This document shows positions 1 to 4,351 of a stretch of 6,008 nucleotides of DNA, in pieces. The stretch is taken from contig JAGNRX010000077.1 of NCBI GenBank assembly GCA_017988355.1, positions 1-6,008 of the forward strand, given 5' to 3'. A program made the position numbers and the translations under genes. Every line of letters begins with the position of its first letter. Position 1 is the stretch's first letter. Origin of the DNA: Bacteroidales bacterium (GTDB lineage: Bacteria; Bacteroidota; Bacteroidia; Bacteroidales; P3). Under the pieces are notes generated by a model that ran no database searches, had not been told where the DNA came from, and worked only from the letters and a program-made list of their open reading frames with translations.

Positions 1-269
1 GATGTTTCTGCCCAATGCCAAAAGGAGCTTTCTACACAATGATTGAAATGCCAATTGATGATAGCGATAAGTTCTGCCAATGGTTATTAGAAGACTTTAA
101 CCTAAATGGTGAAACAGTAATGTTAGCTCCAGCAACAGGATTCTATTCAGAGCCTGAAAAAGGAAGAACACAAGCTCGTATAACTTATTGCTTAAAGATA
201 GAAGATATTAAAGCAGCAGCTAAATGTCTTGAAGCAGCATTGAAAGTTTACCCAGGAAGAACAAAATAA
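1..269 (+). CDS. Class I/II PLP-dependent aminotransferase, C-terminal fragment (aspartate aminotransferase-like)
   Basis: Only the last 88 residues are in the window (reading frame begins at base 3); the rest lies upstream. The visible part is the C-terminal small domain of a fold-type I aminotransferase: a PKGAFY motif near the left edge, APATGFYSEPEKG in the middle, then QARITYCLK. In this family the Arg of that last motif (codon 177-179) binds the substrate alpha-carboxylate. The end, ALKVYPGRTK, resembles bacterial aspartate/aromatic-type aminotransferases, which exchange an amino group between an amino acid and a 2-oxo acid in the cytoplasm using pyridoxal phosphate. The lysine that holds the cofactor is outside the window, so substrate (aspartate or another amino acid) cannot be fixed. 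The ATG at base 15 is internal, because family-consistent sequence continues upstream of it. A stop codon (TAA, 267-269) is followed by a hairpin and a terminator, so this is the last gene of its transcript. Family call is firm; exact substrate is not. Confidence 0.85.
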   Translation, partial: CFCPMPKGAFYTMIEMPIDDSDKFCQWLLEDFNLNGETVMLAPATGFYSEPEKGRTQARITYCLKIEDIKAAAKCLEAALKVYPGRTK

Positions 270-270
270 G

Positions 271-298
271 AGAAAGTAGATAAGAGATTATACTTTCT
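271..298 (+). other. Hairpin directly after the aminotransferase stop codon
   Basis: AGAAAGTA (271-278) and its exact reverse complement TACTTTCT (291-298) form an 8-bp stem with a 12-base loop, starting two bases after the TAA. No T-run follows, so it is not a terminator by itself. It lies just upstream of the intrinsic terminator and may protect the mRNA 3' end. The stem is AT-rich and could be fortuitous. Confidence 0.35.
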
Positions 299-305
299 AA
301 TAAAT

Positions 306-341
306 AAAAAATGCCATTCATTAATTTGAATGGCATTTTTT
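306..341. terminator. Bidirectional intrinsic terminator between convergent aminotransferase and fhs genes
   Basis: The arms 306-320 (AAAAAATGCCATTCA) and 327-341 (its exact reverse complement) give a perfect 15-bp stem around a 6-base loop (TTAATT). The core is ATGCCATTCA/TGAATGGCAT, with an A-run on the left and a T-run on the right. A U-tract is therefore produced on either strand, fitting termination of both the rightward aminotransferase transcript (stop at 269) and the leftward fhs transcript (stop at 385). The core AATGCCATTC recurs in the repeat block near 2216-2296. Confidence 0.9.
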
Positions 342-384
342 TGTTTAAGAATTTCTTATCTTAAAACTGTATCCTATTATCTTA

Positions 385-2052
385 CTAGAACAATCCTATA
401 ATGTTTCCGTCATCATCAATATCAATACTCTCCGATGAAGGAACTTCTGGAAGCCCTGGCATCAACATCATACTACCTGATATTGGAATAATAAATCCTG
501 CTCCTGATGAAAGTTCAACTTCTCTTACCTTAAAAGTAAAGTTCTCAGGTCTTCCTCTTAGTGCTGGATTATCAGAAATAGATTTTTGAGTCTTAGCAAT
601 ACAAATAGGAAGATTAGCAAGTCCAATATCTTCAATTCTAGCAATATCTGAAGATGCTCTTGTTGAAAACTCAACCTTCTTTGCACCATAAAGATTCATC
701 GCAATCTTAGTAATCTTATCCTCAATTGAATCTTCTTTATCGTACATAAACTTAATCTCTGTCTTTTCTTCAACAAGTTTTTCTATTTCTTTTGCAAGTT
801 CAATTGCACCATCTCCTCCCTTTGCCCAAACCTCACAAGTAAAAGCTTTAGCTCCTAAGTCTTCACAAGCTTTCTTCACAAAGTCAATCTCTTCTTGAGA
901 GTCATCCACAAACTTATTGATAGCTATAACAGGAGTTATTCCAAACAACTTAACATTCTCAATATGTTTTTCTAAGTTCTCAAATCCTTTTCTAACAGCA
1001 TCAAGATTAACCTTGCCTATATCCTTAACTCCAACCCCACCATGGTAGCGTAATGCTTTAATGGTTGCAACAATAACAATTGCATTAGGTCTTAGTCCAG
1101 ACTCTCTACACTTAATATCAATAAACTTTTCTGCTCCAAGGTCTGCAGCAAAACCAGCCTCGGTAACAACAATATCAGAAAGGCTCATACCCATCTTTGT
1201 TCCAAGAATAGTATTTGTTCCTTGAGCAATGTTTGCAAAAGGTCCACCATGAATAATAGCAGGAGTTCCTTCTGTTGTCTGAACAAGATTAGGCTTAATT
1301 GCATCTTTCAAAAGAGCAGCCATAGCACCATGAGCTTTTAAATCTCTTGCAAAAACAGGTTTCTTATCATAAGTATATCCAACAAGAATATTCCCTAATC
1401 TTTCTTTCAAGTCCTTAATGCTAGAGCTCATACAAAGAATAGCCATAACCTCAGAAGCAGCAGTAATCTTAAACCCAGTCTCACGAGGGATACCATTAGC
1501 AGTACCACCCAAACCAATAACCATATTTCTGAGCGACCTATCATTCATATCCATCACTCTTGACCAAGTAATAGACCTTGTATCAAGTCCTACACAGTTC
1601 TTTTTGTTTTGAATATTATTATCAATAATAGCAGCCAGAAGGTTATGAGCTTTTTCAATTGCTCCAAAGTCACCAGTAAAGTGAAGGTTAATATCTTCCA
1701 TAGGAACAACCTGCGCATGTCCTCCACCTGTTGCACCACCTTTCATTCCAAAGACAGGTCCCAAAGACGGTTCCCTAAGAACAACCATTGCCTTCATTCC
1801 TATCTTATTAAGAGCTTGAGAAAGCCCAATTGAAATAGTTGTCTTTCCTTCACCAGCAGGCGTTGGAGTCATAGCAGTAACCAAAACTAATTTTGATTTC
1901 TTTACCTTCTCTTCATCAATTAATTTAAGAGGAAGTTTAGCCTTATACTTTCCGTAATATTCAATATCATCCTTGCAAATATCAAGCTTAGCAGCCATAT
2001 CTCTTATATGTAGCATCTTGTACTCGTGAGCAATTTCTAAATCTGTTTTCAT
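385..2052 (-). CDS. fhs: Formate--tetrahydrofolate ligase (10-formyl-THF synthetase)
   Basis: Complete 555-residue protein, the usual length for this cytoplasmic enzyme, which joins formate to tetrahydrofolate using ATP to give 10-formyl-THF, ADP and phosphate. This feeds one-carbon units into purine and formyl-Met synthesis. Visible family signatures are the P-loop PTPAGEGKTT (about residues 63-72), the glycine-rich GMKGGATGGGHAQV (102-115) followed by VPMEDINLHFTGD, the second signature VATIKALRYHGG (328-339), and the C-terminal ALRGRPENF (497-505), GFIIPISG (519-526) and MPGLPE (531-536). The ATG at 2050-2052 is preceded by a very AT-rich leader without a Shine-Dalgarno sequence, as is common in Bacteroidota; the N-terminus aligns well with family expectation. 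It appears to be transcribed alone: no folD or other folate gene is next to it in the window, it ends at the bidirectional terminator (306-341), and it starts from the repeat-rich divergent intergenic region. No frameshift or missing motif is seen. Confidence 0.97.
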   Translation of the reverse strand: MKTDLEIAHEYKMLHIRDMAAKLDICKDDIEYYGKYKAKLPLKLIDEEKVKKSKLVLVTAMTPTPAGEGKTTISIGLSQALNKIGMKAMVVLREPSLGPVFGMKGGATGGGHAQVVPMEDINLHFTGDFGAIEKAHNLLAAIIDNNIQNKKNCVGLDTRSITWSRVMDMNDRSLRNMVIGLGGTANGIPRETGFKITAASEVMAILCMSSSIKDLKERLGNILVGYTYDKKPVFARDLKAHGAMAALLKDAIKPNLVQTTEGTPAIIHGGPFANIAQGTNTILGTKMGMSLSDIVVTEAGFAADLGAEKFIDIKCRESGLRPNAIVIVATIKALRYHGGVGVKDIGKVNLDAVRKGFENLEKHIENVKLFGITPVIAINKFVDDSQEEIDFVKKACEDLGAKAFTCEVWAKGGDGAIELAKEIEKLVEEKTEIKFMYDKEDSIEDKITKIAMNLYGAKKVEFSTRASSDIARIEDIGLANLPICIAKTQKSISDNPALRGRPENFTFKVREVELSSGAGFIIPISGSMMLMPGLPEVPSSESIDIDDDGNIIGLF

Positions 2053-2114
2053 ATATATATTATTTTTAAATTATTATATTCTATACCATATTAACTATAA
2101 AACGCTCTTATTAT

Positions 2115-2134
2115 TTTGTTTAAGAGAAAACAAA
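2115..2134. promoter_or_regulatory. Inverted repeat TTTGTTT-N6-AAACAAA upstream of fhs
   Basis: A perfect 7-bp dyad (2115-2121 and 2128-2134) around AAGAGA, ending 63 bases upstream of the fhs start codon. Size and position suit a regulator-binding site in the fhs promoter region, but the sequence is AT-rich and no known operator is recognised. Its outer TTTG/CAAA resembles the dyad at 2383-2398 on the other side of the repeat block. Confidence 0.3.
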
Positions 2135-2138
2135 CTTT

Positions 2139-2213
2139 ATAATACTGACCCCTTTACTTGATTCTCTCGAATTGTTTCTTGATAATGCTGACTTCCTTTC
2201 TTTATAATGCTGA
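2139..2213 (+). repeat. Short direct repeats of ATAATRCTGA spaced 22/43 bp
   Basis: ATAATACTGA at 2139-2148, and ATAATGCTGA at 2182-2191 and 2204-2213. The spacings are 43 bp (two periods) and 22 bp; the skipped position near 2161 (ATTCTCTCGA) matches at only 5 of 10 bases. The bases before the two exact copies are also alike (pyrimidine-rich, ending in CTTGAT and CTTTAT), giving a degenerate unit of about 22 bp. The group lies directly left of the nested palindrome. Function unknown. Confidence 0.6.
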
Positions 2214-2335
2214 ATGTGTAATGCCATTCCAGCTTAACAGAATGCCATTACAGTACTAGTCTAATGCCATTCTGTCCTCGTGGAATGCCATTACACCTCC
2301 ACCTTTCCTTTGTAATCAATCCGCCTTTACTTGAT
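2151..2335 (+). repeat. 12-bp direct repeat CCTTTACTTGAT bracketing the palindromic block
   Basis: CCTTTACTTGAT occurs exactly at 2151-2162 and 2324-2335, 173 bp apart. The copies enclose two ATAATGCTGA copies and the entire 81-bp palindrome. Just inside, CGAATTGTTT (2168-2177) and AATCAATCCG (2314-2323) are an 8-of-10 inverted match, though the left one is set 5 bases in from its direct repeat. This could be a target-site duplication around a small non-coding insertion, or two surviving units of a decayed tandem repeat. No transposase is present. Confidence 0.45.
2216..2296. repeat. 81-bp nested inverted repeat made of four AATGCCATT sites
   Basis: AATGCCATT occurs at 2220-2228, 2241-2249, 2263-2271 and 2284-2292. 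Each is itself an odd palindrome, AATG-C-CATT. Site centres are 2224, 2245, 2267 and 2288. Flanks alternate (TAATGCCATTC, GAATGCCATTA, then the same again), so outer arms GTGTAATGCCATTCC (2216-2230) and GGAATGCCATTACAC (2282-2296) are inverted copies except for the central C. The inner arms ACAGAATGCCATTA (2237-2250) and TAATGCCATTCTGT (2262-2275) are inverted copies in the same way. Outer and inner arms are separated by six unpaired bases on each side, and the central loop is 11 bases (2251-2261). All is symmetric about base 2256. As single strand it can fold into a hairpin of about 27 base pairs with two central C-C mismatches; as duplex it offers four dyads about two helical turns apart. 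No known family is recognised. Confidence 0.85.
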
Positions 2336-2382
2336 AATAATTCAATAAAACGAGATAATACATCAAGCATTCCTTAATCTCC

Positions 2383-2398
2383 TTTGCTTTGAAGCAAA
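2383..2398. promoter_or_regulatory. Compact palindrome TTTGCTT-TG-AAGCAAA upstream of the lipoprotein gene
   Basis: A 7-bp perfect dyad with a 2-base centre, ending 113 bases before the lipoprotein ATG (2512). The tiny centre makes an RNA hairpin unlikely to be as stable as the arm length suggests, so a protein-binding dyad is the likelier reading. No matching known operator is recognised. Confidence 0.35.
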
Positions 2399-2411
2399 TA
2401 AGACTAAGAAT

Positions 2412-2424
2412 AAAATGACATTTT
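2412..2424. promoter_or_regulatory. Single AAAATG-A-CATTTT palindrome, a fifth AATGNCATT site
   Basis: A 13-bp odd-centred palindrome containing AATGACATT (2414-2422), which matches the four sites of the nested block except for the central base (A for C). It lies 87 bases before the lipoprotein start, where it could be a lone operator for the same factor. AT-rich sequence makes a chance match possible. Confidence 0.35.
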
Positions 2425-2511
2425 TTAACTTTTAATTATGTTATATCATTTCTTTTGTCTTTCTTTGCAGTATTGGAAATAATAAAGTTATTAACGAAAA
2501 AGCAAAACACT

Positions 2512-3222
2512 ATGACAAAAAAAGACTTTCTTTCAAAAGCATTAATGTTATTATTGCTTGCCGTTTTTTCATCCTCTCTTTATAGTTGTAAAGATAGTGA
2601 GGAAGATATAATAACCTATTATGATACTTATATCGAAGGTTATATTAAAGATTATCATACCGGAGAGCCAGTTGCTGGAGTTGTTTTTGATGCAGATTAT
2701 TTTGATAATTCAAATGGAATCTTTGGGACAGACCCTTTAAAAGTGAAGAACATTGCTGTATCTAACTCTCAGGGATATTACAAAATAAAAATTCCTAAAC
2801 ATGGAGAATTGGGGAGTAGAACCACGTCTGTTGATTTCACTGGACTAAGAGTTTTTCCAAAATCAACATCAGATTATAGTTTTGAGTTTGGAACCTTTGT
2901 TTATAAAACAGATAGCGTTAATATAATAAGCAAAACAGTAGATATTTCTCCTATTACTTATGGATATTTAAAGGTAATACTTCAAAAAACAAGTAGTGAT
3001 AATTGGGGTTTTTGGGATTATCCAACCTCAACATACGAGAGACCGTGCTATAAAGAAAGATTAATTACAAAAGGTGATTATAATGATTCTTTAAAATATT
3101 TTTTATTTAAGGTTGTTGCTCTTAATGGTTCGATAAATTGTGGGAATAATCCTACAATATATAGGAATTACATCATAGATAATCCAAGAGATACAGTTAC
3201 CATTCATGTAGATATAGAATAA
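2512..3222 (+). CDS. Surface-type lipoprotein with carboxypeptidase-regulatory-like domain, function unknown
   Basis: 236 residues from the ATG at 2512. A TTG at 2455 would add 19 residues (FAVLEIIKLLTKKQNT and neighbours) ahead of a proper signal peptide, so it is rejected. The N-terminus MTKKDFLSK is followed by a hydrophobic stretch (10-23) and a lipobox ending LYSC, with Cys26 the predicted lipidated residue. KDSEED follows the cysteine; an acidic stretch here acts as a lipoprotein export signal in several Bacteroidota, suggesting display on the outer face of the outer membrane. Residues about 41-95 (YIEGYIKDYHTGEPVAGV, then SNSQGYYKIKIP) match the carboxypeptidase-regulatory-like beta-sandwich. 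The remainder is unrecognised: aromatic around NWGFWDYP (164-171), with Cys179 and Cys210 that might form a disulfide, and a beta-rich end (TVTIHVDIE). It has no catalytic motif, so a binding or structural role is likelier than an enzyme. The gene ends in tandem stops 16 bases before the LRR gene, suggesting one operon. No Shine-Dalgarno is visible. Confidence 0.8.
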   Translation: MTKKDFLSKALMLLLLAVFSSSLYSCKDSEEDIITYYDTYIEGYIKDYHTGEPVAGVVFDADYFDNSNGIFGTDPLKVKNIAVSNSQGYYKIKIPKHGELGSRTTSVDFTGLRVFPKSTSDYSFEFGTFVYKTDSVNIISKTVDISPITYGYLKVILQKTSSDNWGFWDYPTSTYERPCYKERLITKGDYNDSLKYFLFKVVALNGSINCGNNPTIYRNYIIDNPRDTVTIHVDIE

Positions 3223-3238
3223 TAAATTCACAATATTT

Positions 3239-4351
3239 ATGAAAAACAAGATTATTAAATTATCAATACTTATTTTACTTGGTTTTGTAGTTCCCATTAA
3301 TTCATATTCTCAAGTCAATATGGAGAAATTTATTGAGTTTAAATGTGATATAAATGCAAATTTTTCTGTTGCCCTTGCTGCTGATTCTTCAAATACAAAG
3401 GCAATGATAAAGAATGGGTTGTTTGAAAAAATAGTAAATATTCAGATTGGATTATTTAGTTCCCCAACTTATAATGGAAATACCAAAGATACAATTATAA
3501 GAATATATGGTAATGTAACTAAGATTGACTTTAGATGTTCTGATGGTACTGGTTATATAAGAGGTTTTAATATAGATAGTAATTCTTATTTAACTCAAAT
3601 ATGGGCATATAACTTAGTATATAAAAATGTTTCTTTTAATACTCCTAATAATTTGCAAGCTCTATATATCCAACACAGCAGTATAGAAAGTATTGATGTT
3701 CGCAATTTGGAAAACTTAATACTTTTTGGTGTTATAGGAAATGAAGAATTAACCAAACTTGATTTAAGAGAACTGACAAGATTAAAAATCTTAATGTTTC
3801 AAAATACTGGAGTATCAGATATTAATATTAATGGATTAAATGATTTAACAGACATAGATTGCTATAATACTAATCTATCAACTATGGGCTATGATTCTCT
3901 ATTCTGTGCTTTGCCTGAGTGTTCGGACAGCCTTGCAGGAATGATTGTTGTTATACAAGATACAGTTTATTCAGATGTTTCTACCTATATGGCATCAAAC
4001 TCACAGAATTTAATATCTAAGAATTGGTTTCCTACGGATAGAAATTATAAATTAATGCCTCCATCTTACGGAACGTTTGATTGTAGCTCAATTGGGATAG
4101 ATGATATTGAAGTAGATATTGTTGAAGCAAAGGTTTATCCTAATCCTGCAAATAATAATTTAACTGTGGAGACGAATAAAGAAAACATTCAAACGCTTGA
4201 AGTTTATGATGCTTTAGGCAGAAGGGTTATTTCTAAAACTCCTAAACAAAAGAGTATAAATCTTGATGTTTCTAATCTTGAAAGAGGAATGTATATCCTT
4301 AAAATCCAAACTGAAAAAGGGATTGGAACTTATAAAGTGATAAAAGATTAA
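3239..4351 (+). CDS. Secreted leucine-rich-repeat protein with type IX secretion sorting domain
   Basis: 370 residues. The N-terminus MKNKIIKLSILILLGF leads into a signal peptide with likely cleavage after NSYS (about residue 24). After an unassigned beta-rich region (25-117), about five leucine-rich units of 21-22 residues start near 118, 139, 160, 182 and 203 (for example LKILMFQNTGVSDI and LTDIDCYNTNLS). A segment with DSLFCALPE, a beta strand and SQNLISKNWFPT follows, resembling the cap after LRRs in many Bacteroidales secreted proteins. Residues 297-370 are a T9SS type A sorting domain: VYPNPANNNLTVE (299-311), LEVYDALGRRV (320-330), LDVSNLERGMYILKI (342-356), TYKVIKD at the end. By family knowledge the protein crosses the inner membrane by Sec, the outer membrane by T9SS, and is then released or anchored. 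The LRR region suggests protein or glycan binding; the ligand is unknown. It lies 16 bases after the lipoprotein gene, probably in its operon. Its stop directly abuts that of mfd on the other strand, with no terminator between. Confidence 0.88.
   Translation: MKNKIIKLSILILLGFVVPINSYSQVNMEKFIEFKCDINANFSVALAADSSNTKAMIKNGLFEKIVNIQIGLFSSPTYNGNTKDTIIRIYGNVTKIDFRCSDGTGYIRGFNIDSNSYLTQIWAYNLVYKNVSFNTPNNLQALYIQHSSIESIDVRNLENLILFGVIGNEELTKLDLRELTRLKILMFQNTGVSDININGLNDLTDIDCYNTNLSTMGYDSLFCALPECSDSLAGMIVVIQDTVYSDVSTYMASNSQNLISKNWFPTDRNYKLMPPSYGTFDCSSIGIDDIEVDIVEAKVYPNPANNNLTVETNKENIQTLEVYDALGRRVISKTPKQKSINLDVSNLERGMYILKIQTEKGIGTYKVIKD

Larger units (their letters stand above)
2053..2511. other. 459-bp divergent intergenic region, repeat-rich and non-coding
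   Basis: This gap separates the divergent starts of fhs (2052, leftward) and the lipoprotein gene (2512, rightward), so it should hold promoters for both. I found no convincing match to the Bacteroidota promoter pair (TTTG near -33 and TAnnTTTG near -7) at proper spacing on either strand; TAACTTTT (2426-2433) is the nearest -7-like match but lacks a well-placed partner. The region holds an AT-rich fhs leader (about 2053-2100), two small TTTG/CAAA dyads (2115-2134, 2383-2398), a group of ATAATRCTGA motifs (2139-2213), an 81-bp nested palindrome (2216-2296), a 12-bp direct repeat, and a single AATGACATT palindrome (2412-2424). No small gene, tRNA or known riboswitch was recognised. Confidence 0.75.

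Noticed and set aside
401..1833. Rightward open frames of 60-75 codons inside fhs.
   Set aside because: They lie antisense to a well-conserved, complete fhs and show no family similarity or start signals; similar antisense frames within mfd were rejected for the same reason.
2216..2296. CRISPR array, because of evenly spaced identical short words.
   Set aside because: The repeated word is only 9-11 bp, intervals between words are about 12 bp, flanks alternate in orientation, and no cas gene is nearby; this is not CRISPR repeat-spacer architecture.
2216..2296. Intrinsic terminator or riboswitch for fhs.
   Set aside because: The hairpin has no T-run on either strand, lies upstream of two divergent genes rather than after one, and does not resemble the tetrahydrofolate riboswitch classes known to me.
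2426..2433. TAACTTTT as a -7 promoter element for the lipoprotein operon.
   Set aside because: It matches TAnnTTTG at all but the last base, but the nearest upstream TTTG (2388-2391) is 34 bp away, well beyond the usual spacing of about 19-21 bp.
2455..2511. TTG start that would add 19 residues to the lipoprotein.
   Set aside because: The ATG at 2512 places a charged N-terminus, hydrophobic core and lipobox exactly where a lipoprotein signal peptide should be; the upstream extension would put a second segment before it and has no Shine-Dalgarno support.
3103..3297. Leftward 64-residue hydrophobic frame spanning the lipoprotein/LRR junction.
   Set aside because: It overlaps two supported genes on the opposite strand; its hydrophobicity is the expected by-product of antisense reading of AT-rich coding sequence.
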